In this document: piece by piece, positions 55,478 to 63,835 of the stretch
How positions within the stretch are numbered: the first letter of the stretch is position 1
How the letters are laid out: each line of letters begins with the position of its first letter
Assembly: GCA_028693555.1 (NCBI GenBank)
Contig: JAQUVD010000013.1
Span: 18,630-82,629 of the forward strand
Length of the DNA: 64,000 nucleotides
Direction: 5' to 3'
Source of the DNA: Hespellia sp.
GTDB lineage: Bacteria > Bacillota > Clostridia > Lachnospirales > Lachnospiraceae
Translations under genes and position numbers: made by a program
The notes under the pieces: model-generated
What the model saw: the letters and a program-made list of their open reading frames with translations, nothing else
Databases searched by the model: none
What the model was told of the DNA's origin: nothing

Positions 55478-56137
55478 ATGGCAAGAAATAAATATCCGGA
55501 AGAGACTGTAAATCTGATTTTAGAAGTAGCGTTAAAGCTTTTTATTGAAAATGGTTATGAAAATACATCGATTCAAGATATTATAGATCACTTAGGCGGA
55601 CTCTCGAAAGGTGCTATTTATCATCACTTCAAGTCAAAGGAACATATTTTCGAGGCAGTTTGTCAGAAAATCGGTGAGGAGAATGTCGTTTATTACAATC
55701 GGGTGCGTGATGATAAAACGAAAAATGGCTATGAGAAGTTAAAAGAAATGATTCGGTCAGCCTACACCAATCCGAACAATGATGCGGTCATTGCGATGCA
55801 GGATAAAATCACGTCGGATCCCAAATTTTTGATGAATCAGATCAGGGAGAGTTATGAACTGGTTGTTCCTCAGTATATTGAACCTATTATTCGAGAAGGC
55901 GTTGCAGACGGATCGATTCAAACCGATTATCCCAGAGAACTTGCAGGCGTACTCATTACGCTGCTGAATATCTGGATCAACCCAATGATTGAGCAAACGA
56001 CAACATCCCAGATACAACAGAAGATGAATTTTTTCAAGGTGCTTTTGGAGGGAATCGGAATTGATCTGCTGGATGATGAGATCATGGCGCAATATGTGCA
56101 ATACTGCAAACACTATAATAAATATAAGCAAAAATAA
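55478..56137 (+). CDS. TetR-family transcriptional repressor
   Basis: The 219-residue regulator has an N-terminal HTH: ETVNLILEVALKLFIENGYE, then TSIQDIIDHLGGLSKGAIYH and HFKSKEHIFEAVCQKI. The remaining helical domain (about residues 55-215) is ligand-binding and variable. It is followed by an MFS carrier gene with a related operator, so it most likely represses both itself and the carrier until a ligand binds. The leader has AAGGACGAGG upstream of the ATG. Confidence 0.92.
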   Translation: MARNKYPEETVNLILEVALKLFIENGYENTSIQDIIDHLGGLSKGAIYHHFKSKEHIFEAVCQKIGEENVVYYNRVRDDKTKNGYEKLKEMIRSAYTNPNNDAVIAMQDKITSDPKFLMNQIRESYELVVPQYIEPIIREGVADGSIQTDYPRELAGVLITLLNIWINPMIEQTTTSQIQQKMNFFKVLLEGIGIDLLDDEIMAQYVQYCKHYNKYKQK

Positions 56138-56167
56138 CTGCTCTTAAGCGAGCAGATTATTTTTTAA
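56138..56167 (+). terminator. Terminator or attenuator after the TetR gene
   Basis: CTGCTC (56138-56143) pairs with GAGCAG (56150-56155), followed by ATTATTTTTT. The stem is only six base pairs, so some readthrough into the MFS gene is likely. Confidence 0.6.
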
Positions 56168-56175
56168 TAAAATAC

Positions 56176-56192
56176 ATACCGACAGTCGGTAT
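56176..56192. promoter_or_regulatory. TetR operator before the MFS carrier gene
   Basis: ATACCGACAGTCGGTAT is a perfect 17-bp palindrome ending 15 bases before the ATG. A degenerate copy precedes the TetR gene, which supports regulation by that protein. Confidence 0.8.
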
Positions 56193-56207
56193 TATAAGGA
56201 GAATAAA

Positions 56208-57443
56208 ATGAAAGAAAAATATGGAAAAGACTTTATGCTGATGGTAATTGGACAAATCATTTCACTGTTTGGAAATGGAATTCTACGCTTTGCACTTCCG
56301 CTTTATCTGTTACGGGAAACGAATTCTCCCACACTGTTTGGGATTGTAACCGCCTGCTCTTTTTTGCCAATGATCGTCTTATCGTTTTTGGGTGGGATAT
56401 TAGCGGACCGGGTGAATAAGCGAAATATTATGGTTGCTTTGGACTTTTTGACAGCAGGTATTATATGTGTACTGTTCCTATGCATCGGACAAGTCCCGTT
56501 AGTTCCTCTTATGATAGTCGTTTTAATGCTGCTGTATGGAATTAGCGGAACATATCAGCCAACCGTACAGGCAAGTATCCCTGCGTTAGTTGCAAACGAG
56601 AACTTGTTATCAGCAAGTGCCATCGTGAATCAAGTGGGGGCGCTAGCTGGATTATTAGGTCCGGTTATTGGTGGAATGCTGTTTGGTTCTTTTGGAATTA
56701 CACCCATTTTACTTATTAGTATCCTGTGTTTTGCGGCTTCCGCAGTCATGGAACTTTTTATTCGGATTCCCTTTCAAAAGAGAAACAACAGCATTGGCGT
56801 GCTGGCAATCATCAAAAGTGATTTTCACGACAGCGCACATTATATGAAGCATGAAAAACCAATTTTAATTCAAATTATTGTGTTTATTGCGATTTTCAAT
56901 CTAATCTTATCTGCAATGCTGATCGTGGGCACACCAATTTTAGTGGTCAAAACACTTCACAGGAGTGATGAACTGCTAGGACTCTCACAAGGAATACAGG
57001 CACTGGGAGGGCTTTGTGGTGGAATCCTTACGGCGGTGTTCAGCAAAAAGTTGAAAATTTCTAATTCGCATATTCTATTATTCCTATGCAGTCTTTCTGT
57101 GGGAATCATGGCAGTCCCACTCCTTTTGGGGATGAGCGATATGATCAGTTATGTGATAATTACCGTTGCCTGCTTTGCTGTCATGGGGCTGGCGACCATG
57201 TTCAGTGTGCAGATGATCGCGACGGTACAAACAGAAACACCACCGGAATTAGTAGGAAAGATAATTGCGGTGATGATGTCCATTTCCATGTGTGCCCAGC
57301 CAATTGGCCAGGCACTGTATGGTGTAATATTTGATTTGTTTCAAAACCATACGGGGGTGATTTTGCTGTGTGTGGCAGCACTATCCGCGCTGGTTTCCCT
57401 TGCGTCGAAGAAGGTGTTTCATCGTTCTTTAAATAGTATATAA
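56208..57443 (+). CDS. MFS transporter (multidrug efflux-like)
   Basis: The 411-residue protein has about 12 hydrophobic helices and the motif A region LGGILADRVNKRNIMVALDF after helix 2. It resembles drug/macrolide-type MFS exporters (opening LMVIGQIISLFGNGILRFAL). The TetR gene directly upstream and the palindromic operator in its leader support a ligand-induced efflux role. The exported compound is unknown. AAGGAG lies seven bases before the ATG. Confidence 0.88.
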   Translation: MKEKYGKDFMLMVIGQIISLFGNGILRFALPLYLLRETNSPTLFGIVTACSFLPMIVLSFLGGILADRVNKRNIMVALDFLTAGIICVLFLCIGQVPLVPLMIVVLMLLYGISGTYQPTVQASIPALVANENLLSASAIVNQVGALAGLLGPVIGGMLFGSFGITPILLISILCFAASAVMELFIRIPFQKRNNSIGVLAIIKSDFHDSAHYMKHEKPILIQIIVFIAIFNLILSAMLIVGTPILVVKTLHRSDELLGLSQGIQALGGLCGGILTAVFSKKLKISNSHILLFLCSLSVGIMAVPLLLGMSDMISYVIITVACFAVMGLATMFSVQMIATVQTETPPELVGKIIAVMMSISMCAQPIGQALYGVIFDLFQNHTGVILLCVAALSALVSLASKKVFHRSLNSI

Positions 57444-57477
57444 TTGTATTATAACAATTTATCTGTTATAATTTATG

Positions 57478-57556
57478 TGTCCCGGGGTGTCGATGATCGA
57501 CTGAGATGTGTAACCCGTTGAACCTGAACTGTATCATAACAGCGGAGGGAGCGACA
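57478..57556 (+). ncRNA. TPP riboswitch (THI element)
   Basis: The thi-box core is present in order: GGGGTG, a TCGATGATCGA hairpin, CTGAGATG, TGTAACCCGTTGAACCTGAA, then CTGTATCATAACAG and GCGGAGGGA. These are the conserved thiamine pyrophosphate-binding positions. It precedes the ykoFEDC operon, a known thiamine-precursor transporter regulated by this element. Confidence 0.95.
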
Positions 57557-57592
57557 AGAGAGCATAATATTGTATTTTTGTATGATATCGAG

Positions 57593-57622
57593 CCTCCTGG
57601 ACAAATAATCCAGGAGGTTTTT
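57593..57622 (+). terminator. Riboswitch expression platform: terminator that also hides the ykoF ribosome site
   Basis: CCTCCTGG (57593-57600) pairs with CCAGGAGG (57610-57617), followed by TTTTT. The right arm contains the ykoF ribosome site AGGAGG (57612-57617), ten bases before the ATG. The left arm CCTCC can instead pair with GGAGG at 57544-57548 inside the aptamer, a plausible antiterminator (inference). Confidence 0.85.
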
Positions 57623-57627
57623 ATAGT

Positions 57628-58269
57628 ATGGCAGAAAAAGAATATGTCACTTATGGAAAGAAGTCAGGCTGTGGCTGCGGTTGTGGAATGACGGGTGCTT
57701 CACAGGAAATTACCGGATGTCGTTTTTCGCTGGCGCCGATGACGGATCGCTTTGTCGAAGTGATCTTAGGTGCGATTGAGAAGGTGGACACCAGCAAAGT
57801 ATGGAAGGCAACGGACAAGCTTTCTACTGTATACCGCGGAAAACAGATTCATGTGGAGGATGCGCTGAAGGCAACATTTGTCCAGGCATATCAGGATGGT
57901 GTACATATGACGATGGAGGCGACATTTTCCAAGGGCTGTCCGGGGGACACGGATGCAGACTTCATTCTGAAAGAGGATGATATACCAGTAAATGAAGCGG
58001 CAATCAAGGACATTCATTTCCCTGTGGCATGCAAGATTGCGCTGTATCCAATGGGAATTGAAAATTATATGGAACATATTGCAACGGTTGTCAATCACGC
58101 AATTGATATGGGAATCTACGAAGGATCATCCCATTACTGCACGATTTTAAATTGTGATGTACAGAAATTGTTTGAGTATTTTCATGATGTCAATACGTAT
58201 TGCGGGAAAGAACTCAGCCATTACATTTTTGAGATAACCTGTTCGGTGAATAGCCCGACGGCAGAATAA
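57628..58269 (+). CDS. ykoF: YkoF-like thiamine/HMP-binding protein
   Basis: The 213-residue soluble protein of the YkoF family binds thiamine or its pyrimidine precursor and works with the YkoEDC ECF transporter. The N terminus has a glycine-cysteine cluster (GCGCGCG). Two repeated ferredoxin-like halves follow: ITGCRFSLAPMTDRFVEVIL and FPVACKIALYPMGIENYMEH, each with the conserved SLxPM or ALYPMG turn. Expression is under the TPP riboswitch upstream. It is the first gene of the operon. Confidence 0.92.
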   Translation: MAEKEYVTYGKKSGCGCGCGMTGASQEITGCRFSLAPMTDRFVEVILGAIEKVDTSKVWKATDKLSTVYRGKQIHVEDALKATFVQAYQDGVHMTMEATFSKGCPGDTDADFILKEDDIPVNEAAIKDIHFPVACKIALYPMGIENYMEHIATVVNHAIDMGIYEGSSHYCTILNCDVQKLFEYFHDVNTYCGKELSHYIFEITCSVNSPTAE

Positions 58270-58287
58270 AGGAAAGAGGAAAGAGAA

Positions 58288-58879
58288 ATGAAAGTGAATT
58301 GGAAATTAAAAGATGTCTTAATGATTGCGATTGTGAGCGTATTGTTTGGTGTGGTATTTCTGGGAGCAACCTATGCTGGCGGTTTCCTGAGTGGTCTGCT
58401 GACCCCTGCAGGACTGACTTCACTGGGGTATGAGCCGTTTTATGGTATTTATTTTATGGCAGCAGCTTTTGCAGCATACGTCATTCGTAAGCCGGGGGCA
58501 GGTATCATTGCGGAAATGCTGGCAGCAATTATTGAATGTCTTCTGGGAAACTATTTTGGACCGATTATCATTTTATCCGGTCTGGTTCAGGGAATTGGAT
58601 TTGAGCTCGTCATTGCTTCGCTATAAGAAATATGATTTGAAGACAATGTGTCTGGCAAGCTGCGTGTGTTCGGCAGTCACTTTGGTGTACAACCTGTTTA
58701 TTAGTGGTTACAGTCAGATCGCGGTGCCGGTATTGCTTCTGATGCTGGCAGTACGTCTGGTAAGCTCCGTTATCTTTACTGCCGTTATCACAAAGCAGCT
58801 GGCAGATAAGATTGCCAAAGCAGGTGTTTTAAACGGATATGCAATTGGTCAGAACACGGCAGTTGATTTAGAAGCGTAA
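58288..58879 (+). pseudogene. ykoE: YkoE ECF substrate-binding component, frameshifted
   Basis: The first frame encodes 112 residues (KVNWKLKDVLMIAIVSVLFG through GFELVIASL) and stops at 58624-58626. The rest of YkoE continues in the +1 frame as RYKKYDLKTMCLASCVCSAV to QNTAVDLEA, ending at 58879. The two parts together make about 197 residues, the normal YkoE length. A 2-base loss or 1-base gain near 58615-58620 would explain it. YkoE is the membrane S component that binds thiazole/HMP-type thiamine precursors. Whether this is a true mutation or an assembly error cannot be told. Confidence 0.88.
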
Positions 58880-58891
58880 GGAAAAGTATTC

Positions 58892-60361
58892 ATGAGAAAA
58901 GAAGAATTTCCGGTATTACAGCTGGAACATGTGACATTTCGGTATTATGAAAATGCAAAAAGAAATATTCTGGACGATGTGTCTCTGACCATTTTGGCAG
59001 GAGGCATTACCGTTCTGATGGGCAGCAGCGGATGTGGAAAAAGCACATTGGCTGCTGTTTCCTGTGGATTACTTCCGGAAAATGGCGGTTATCTGGAGCA
59101 GGGAGAGATCCTTCTTTATGGAAAGAACCTTGCAGAAATGAATCAGAGCAGGCGGGCTGCGTATGTCACCATGATGTTTCAGAACCCGGATCTGCAGTTT
59201 TGCATGGACACGCTGCGCAAAGAGATGCAGTTCTGTCTGGAAAACATTTGCATTCCATCTGATCAAATGGATTTGCGCATTGAAAAGGCAGCTAAGGAGC
59301 TTGGGATGGAAGCTTTGTTGGATAAGAAGCTTCACAATCTTTCCGGTGGAGAGAAACAAAAGGCGGCGCTTTGCTGTCTGTATATGATGGAAAGTAAGTG
59401 CATGATCCTGGATGAACCGTTTGCAAATATTGATGAAGAAGGAACACGGGAACTGATTCAGCTTCTGGACAAGATGAAAAAGCTTCGGAATCAGACGATC
59501 ATTGTGATTGATCACCGGATGAAGTACTGGCTGGAGGCAGCGGATGAAATGATTCTTCTTGGCGAGGGCGGTAAGGTACTTGCAAGAGGAATGAACAGAG
59601 AAAACATAGAAGAATTTTATCCGTTGTTCCAACAGGAAGGTGTTTTTTATCCGGGTGTATGTCAGAGGGTAACTCCGGTCCGAAACATGGAGGTGGCAGC
59701 ATGTCATCTGGATCAGGTGTCTATTTTTGTGAAGACAGGAAGGGTGCGCCGTCAGTTGTTAAACCAGATAGATGCACGGTTTCCAAAAGGTGCGATGACT
59801 GCAATTCTTGGTCCGAGCGGATGTGGTAAGACAACGCTGTTTCTGGCTATGCTAAAACAGATCTCTTATGAAGGAAGAATTCAATTTGGTGAGGAGGTCT
59901 GGAAAAAGAAAGAGCAGTTTCAGCATATGGGAATTGTATTTCAGAATCCGGCGAATCAATTTATCACTCAGAATGTGAGGCAGGAGGTCGAGAGCAGTAT
60001 CATGCAGTGGAATCCCGGCATTAAGGATGTAGAATGTGCATGCCTTGCAGATCACATGATGGAAGAATACGGTCTTTTGCGGTTTCACAGGTATTCGCCA
60101 TATATGCTGAGTCAGGGGCAGCAGCGAAGACTGGCAGTATTGTCTGTGCTGGCGGGGAAACAGAACATTCTGCTTTTAGATGAGCCGACCTATGGACAGG
60201 ACTACCGCTCTACGACAGCGATTATGGAGCAGCTCACTGAGAAAATCCAAAAAGACGGTCTGACCGTCATCTTTACGACTCATGATGAAGAACTTGCCCA
60301 TGCATGGGCAGATCAAATTTACCGGGTGCAGGAACAGAAACTGCAGGAGGAAATGATATGA
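58892..60361 (+). CDS. ykoD: YkoD-like duplicated ECF ATPase
   Basis: The 489-residue protein has two ABC ATPase domains. Domain 1 has Walker A GSSGCGKST near residue 50, signature LSGGEKQ and Walker B with ILDEPF. Domain 2 has Walker A GPSGCGKTT near residue 308, signature LSQGQQRR and Walker B LLDEPT. In B. subtilis YkoD powers the YkoEDC energy-coupling-factor importer. Both halves look catalytically complete. Its stop overlaps the YkoC start (ATGA). Confidence 0.94.
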   Translation: MRKEEFPVLQLEHVTFRYYENAKRNILDDVSLTILAGGITVLMGSSGCGKSTLAAVSCGLLPENGGYLEQGEILLYGKNLAEMNQSRRAAYVTMMFQNPDLQFCMDTLRKEMQFCLENICIPSDQMDLRIEKAAKELGMEALLDKKLHNLSGGEKQKAALCCLYMMESKCMILDEPFANIDEEGTRELIQLLDKMKKLRNQTIIVIDHRMKYWLEAADEMILLGEGGKVLARGMNRENIEEFYPLFQQEGVFYPGVCQRVTPVRNMEVAACHLDQVSIFVKTGRVRRQLLNQIDARFPKGAMTAILGPSGCGKTTLFLAMLKQISYEGRIQFGEEVWKKKEQFQHMGIVFQNPANQFITQNVRQEVESSIMQWNPGIKDVECACLADHMMEEYGLLRFHRYSPYMLSQGQQRRLAVLSVLAGKQNILLLDEPTYGQDYRSTTAIMEQLTEKIQKDGLTVIFTTHDEELAHAWADQIYRVQEQKLQEEMI

Positions 60362-61086
60362 AACTGGAAAAATTAAATCCTTCCGTGAAAGCAGCCACGG
60401 TCTTACTCAGTGTGATTATGCTTTCGTTTCAATACAATATTACATTGAACCTTACGGTGTTTTTTAGCTGCCTGTTTTTACTGCTGTTTTTTTCCAATGC
60501 GCGAGTCAAACATATCCTCGTCATTCTTGCTCCGGCTCTTTTGGCAGCATTCGGTATGTTTATGATGGGACTTTATTATGCAAAAGGAAATAGCATCACA
60601 TCCGCGGAGCTTACGGAGATTTCGTCGGTGCCCTATGCAGTGAGGGCGGCAATGTCTACGAATCTGCAAAGTGCGTTGCAGCTTGGAACCAGAATTCTGT
60701 CTTATGCAGGTCTTGGCATTTTATTCGCATTATCTACAGATGGGGAGGAGTTTATCAGCAGCCTGATGCACCAGTGCCATCTGTCCCCCAAATTCGCATA
60801 TGGAATCTTGGCGGCATTTCATCTGATGCCGAGCATGGTGCGCGAATTTTCGCAGGCGAAGCTGGCACTTCGGACCAGAGGAATGCACGTGGGTCCATTT
60901 TCGCTAAAACCGGTTTTTGCCATGCTGGTCAATAGTATACGGTGGTCTGAAAGTATGGCAATGGCGATGGAATCCAAAGGCTTTGCCGGAAATGAACCTC
61001 GTACATTTTATTCGGTAACAAAAGTGCACTGGTATGATCTGGTGTTCTCGGTAGTATGTTTAGGCAGCATTTTGATTTTTATTTGA
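60358..61086 (+). CDS. ykoC: YkoC-like ECF transmembrane (T) component
   Basis: The 242-residue protein from the ATG at 60358 has about five hydrophobic helices and the two coupling motifs of ECF T components as ALRTRGM and MESKGFAG, near residues 176 and 207. It bridges the ATPases and the S component. The start is embedded in the end of ykoD, so translation is coupled. Its last bases overlap the 3' end of the converging RHH gene. Confidence 0.9.
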   Translation: MKLEKLNPSVKAATVLLSVIMLSFQYNITLNLTVFFSCLFLLLFFSNARVKHILVILAPALLAAFGMFMMGLYYAKGNSITSAELTEISSVPYAVRAAMSTNLQSALQLGTRILSYAGLGILFALSTDGEEFISSLMHQCHLSPKFAYGILAAFHLMPSMVREFSQAKLALRTRGMHVGPFSLKPVFAMLVNSIRWSESMAMAMESKGFAGNEPRTFYSVTKVHWYDLVFSVVCLGSILIFI

Positions 61087-61285
61087 TATCCAGTTCCGGA
61101 GGTTCATCCAGATGCTGCGATACATATTTGCCATCTTTTTTTCTTTGTCTTACACATTCACTTAAGAGATATTCAATCTGCCCGTTGACGGATCTGAAAT
61201 CATCCTCAGCCCAAGATGAAAGTTCAGAGTACAGCTTTGCAGACAGACGTAAGGGAACCTGTTTTTTTCCGTTTTCTGCAGCCAT
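61079..61285 (-). CDS. Ribbon-helix-helix (Arc-like) DNA-binding protein
   Basis: The 68-residue protein has a short beta strand (QVPLRLSAKLY) followed by two helices (SELSSWAEDDF and SVNGQIEYLLSECVRQRKK), the Arc/MetJ RHH pattern. It is coupled to the SPFH gene by a one-base overlap. Tandem 8-bp palindromes in the promoter upstream of the SPFH gene fit an RHH operator, so it probably autoregulates. Similar SPFH-Arc pairs are common in Firmicutes. No toxin activity is implied. Confidence 0.82.
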   Translation of the reverse strand: MAAENGKKQVPLRLSAKLYSELSSWAEDDFRSVNGQIEYLLSECVRQRKKDGKYVSQHLDEPPELDIK

Positions 61286-62328
61286 TAGTACAGGGAACCG
61301 GAATTCACGATAGGCTGAGCATCATGGTTTCCACAGAGTACAACAAGAAGGTTTGATACCATAGCGGCTTTACGCTCCTCGTCTAAATCAATCACATCTC
61401 CTTCTTTCAAGCGGTCAAGTGCCATTTCGACCATTCCCACAGCACCATCGACAATCAATTTCCTTGCATCGACTACGGCAGAAGCCTGCTGACGCTGCAG
61501 CATTGCCTGCGCGATTTCCGGAGCGTAGGCGAGATACGTGATTCGCGCATCCATAACCTCAATTCCGGCATCTTCTACATTCTTTTGAATCTCGCTTCGG
61601 ATGCGGGATACGACAATCTCGCTGGAGCCTCGAAGACTGCCATCGTCTGCTTTGCCGTCCCCTGTCGTATCAACATTAGGTGCAGTATCATAAGGATATA
61701 ATTTGATGATGTTTCGCAGCGCAGCATCACATTGCAGGGACAGATATTCTTTGTAATTATCCACTGTAAAAACGGCTTTTGCCGTATCGGTGACATGCCA
61801 GATGACAGCAATTCCAATCTCAATCGGATTGCCGAGGACATCATTGATTTTCTGACGGCTGTTATTAAGCGTCATAGCTTTTAACGAAATCTTTTTACTG
61901 GTTGCGTTCATGGCAGAACCGTCCAAAGAAGCATTTCCCTTCGTGAGAGCAGAAGCGATTCCATGACCTTCCGTTCGAACATCACCGCTTTGTGATAAAT
62001 GCGTAGTAGCGGCAGGATTTACACTGACACAGAATGGGTTGACATAGTAAAAGCCTTCCTCTTTTAAAGTCCCTACATATTTACCAAAGAGGGTCAAAAC
62101 TAATGCTTCCTGTGGTCCAACGACCTTCAGGCCCAAAAGCGGAATCCATCCGATAGAGACCACGATAATACTGACTACCAGGGTGGCAACAAATAAAGGG
62201 ACAGCACCATTCGCGTCCAATTGCATGGCAGAAAAGATGATACCTAATATCCCCGCGATGTAATAGAGAATGATGAGACATAATGCAGTCATTCCATGTT
62301 TTTTACTGCTAATTACCTTTTCTTTCAT
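61285..62328 (-). CDS. SPFH/Band 7 domain membrane protein
   Basis: The 347-residue protein has two N-terminal transmembrane helices (about residues 15-35 and 42-62) and an SPFH domain beginning VVGPQEALVLTLFGKYVGTL. AGIEVMDARITYLAYAPEIA and MLQRQQASAVVDARKLIVDG are the helical segments typical of Band 7 proteins. A Gly/Asp-rich loop (TGDGKADDGSLRG) interrupts the domain. SPFH proteins scaffold membrane microdomains; the specific role is unknown. AAAGGAG precedes the ATG. Confidence 0.9.
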   Translation of the reverse strand: MKEKVISSKKHGMTALCLIILYYIAGILGIIFSAMQLDANGAVPLFVATLVVSIIVVSIGWIPLLGLKVVGPQEALVLTLFGKYVGTLKEEGFYYVNPFCVSVNPAATTHLSQSGDVRTEGHGIASALTKGNASLDGSAMNATSKKISLKAMTLNNSRQKINDVLGNPIEIGIAVIWHVTDTAKAVFTVDNYKEYLSLQCDAALRNIIKLYPYDTAPNVDTTGDGKADDGSLRGSSEIVVSRIRSEIQKNVEDAGIEVMDARITYLAYAPEIAQAMLQRQQASAVVDARKLIVDGAVGMVEMALDRLKEGDVIDLDEERKAAMVSNLLVVLCGNHDAQPIVNSGSLY

Positions 62329-62370
62329 AATAAGTAACTCCTTTCACTTCTGTGAATAAAACAATTAATT

Positions 62371-62408
62371 TGATATCATTATGATATCACAAAGGGGAAG
62401 AAAGTCAA
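62371..62408 (-). promoter_or_regulatory. SPFH-RHH promoter with tandem TGATATCA operator
   Basis: On the minus strand -35 TTGACT (62403-62408) and -10 TATCAT (62381-62386) have 16-bp spacing. Two identical 8-bp palindromes, TGATATCA at 62371-62378 and 62382-62389, 11 bp apart, overlap the -10. This is the expected layout for an RHH dimer-of-dimers operator. Confidence 0.75.
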
Positions 62409-62434
62409 TGATTTCGTCTCAATAAAAGATATTT

Positions 62435-62505
62435 GCTTGTAATAGCTTGTAATATTTGCTAAAAGTAAAAATATATCTTGACTTTGCTGCATGTATGCGT
62501 ATAAT
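62435..62505 (+). promoter_or_regulatory. kdgK promoter with tandem GCTTGTAATA repeats
   Basis: A strong promoter, -35 TTGACT (62478-62483), 16-bp spacer and -10 TATAAT (62500-62505), lies upstream of the sugar kinase gene. Two head-to-tail copies of GCTTGTAATA (62435-62444 and 62445-62454) sit 23 bp upstream of the -35, one helical turn apart, and could bind an activator. Confidence 0.75.
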
Positions 62506-62633
62506 AAAAAACAAAGGTTCATTATACGAAACATAGTTCCACAATACAAAACGCATAAAAGTAAAAGTACAGTGGAAGAAAAGAACGAGAGAAGCAGAAA
62601 CGATTGAAAAAGAGAGCAGGAGGAAATGAAATT

Positions 62634-63731
62634 ATGGAATTAAATATGAGAGCAAAAGAAGAATGTGCATTTGATGAAGTATCCTTAGGAGAAGTTATGC
62701 TTCGTCTGGATCCGGGCGAGGGAAGAATTCGCACAGCAAGAGGATTTAGAGCCTGGGAAGGCGGCGGAGAATATAATGTAGCCCGTGGACTTCGCAGATG
62801 TTTTGAACTAAAGACCGGTATTCTTACAGCGTTTGCAGATAATGAAGTTGGAAAGCTGATGGAAGACTTTATCCTTCAGGGCGGCGTAGATACAGGATTA
62901 ATCCACTGGATGCCTACAGATGGAATTGGACGTACCTGCAGAAATGGTATCAACTTTACAGAAAGAGGATTCGGAATTCGTGGTGCAGTGGGATGTTCAG
63001 ATCGTGCTAATACAGCGATTGCAAAGGCAAAACCGGAAGACTTTGATTTCGAATATATTTTTGGAACATTAGGTGTACGCTGGCTGCACACGGGTGGCAT
63101 TTATGCAGCATTATCGGAGCAGTCATGCGAGACGGTCCTTGCGGCAATCAAGACAGCAAAGAAATACGGAACCATCGTATCCTATGATCTCAACTACCGT
63201 CCTTCTATGTGGAGTGCGATTGGCGGATTAGAAAAAGCACAGGAAGTAAACAAAGAAATTGCAAAATACGTAGATGTTATGATTGGTAATGAAGAAGATT
63301 TCACAGCATGCCTTGGATTCGAGATTGAAGGAAATGACGAGAACCTCAAAGAGCTGAATATCGATGGCTATAAGAAAATGATCAACGAAGCAGTCAAGAC
63401 CTATCCGAACTTTAAAGCAGTGGCAACGACACTCCGTGAAGTAAAGACTGCCACAGTCAATGACTGGAGCGCTTTATGCTGGGCAGGTGGAGAAATCTAC
63501 AAGGCAAAGGATTATAAAGGACTCGAAATTATGGATCGTGTAGGCGGTGGAGACTCTTTCGCATCGGGTCTGATTTATGGTTTGATGACGACAGGAGATG
63601 CAGAGACTGCGGTTAATTACGGAGCGGCTCACGGTGCGCTGGCGATGACAACACCAGGCGACACGACGATGGCAAGTAAGAAAGAAGTGGAATCTGTTAT
63701 GGGCGGAGCAGGAGCCAGAGTACAGAGATAA
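62634..63731 (+). CDS. kdgK: PfkB-family sugar kinase, 2-dehydro-3-deoxygluconokinase-like
   Basis: The 365-residue cytosolic kinase from the ATG at 62634 (AGGAGG upstream) opens DEVSLGEVMLRLDPGEGRIR, typical of KdgK-like PfkB kinases. It has the GGGEYNVARGLRRCFELKTG substrate region and the ATP/anion-hole signature VGGGDSFASGLIYGLMTTGD, with the catalytic Asp in GGDSF. It would phosphorylate 2-keto-3-deoxygluconate or a related sugar acid. Fructokinase-like activity is an alternative. It is monocistronic and followed by a terminator. Confidence 0.85.
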   Translation: MELNMRAKEECAFDEVSLGEVMLRLDPGEGRIRTARGFRAWEGGGEYNVARGLRRCFELKTGILTAFADNEVGKLMEDFILQGGVDTGLIHWMPTDGIGRTCRNGINFTERGFGIRGAVGCSDRANTAIAKAKPEDFDFEYIFGTLGVRWLHTGGIYAALSEQSCETVLAAIKTAKKYGTIVSYDLNYRPSMWSAIGGLEKAQEVNKEIAKYVDVMIGNEEDFTACLGFEIEGNDENLKELNIDGYKKMINEAVKTYPNFKAVATTLREVKTATVNDWSALCWAGGEIYKAKDYKGLEIMDRVGGGDSFASGLIYGLMTTGDAETAVNYGAAHGALAMTTPGDTTMASKKEVESVMGGAGARVQR

Positions 63732-63802
63732 GAGAGAATGCAAAATTCAAATGAATGGTACAATCCAGCAGGGAATGTTGGAAGTAAGACGCATACATGT
63801 AA

Positions 63803-63835
63803 AAAGAACTCAAGTGAAAATTTGAGTTCTTTTTT
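63803..63835 (+). terminator. Terminator after kdgK
   Basis: AAAGAACTCAA (63803-63813) pairs with TTGAGTTCTTT (63822-63832), with T continuing to 63835. The remaining bases to 64000 show no gene I can support. Confidence 0.93.

Noticed and set aside
57506..57691. Short open frame covering the riboswitch
   Set aside because: It overlaps the aptamer and terminator and has no coding features.
58430..58879. Separate + strand gene after the ykoE stop
   Set aside because: Only its second half (from about 58618) is YkoE-like; the first half overlaps ykoE out of frame, so it is the other piece of the frameshifted gene.
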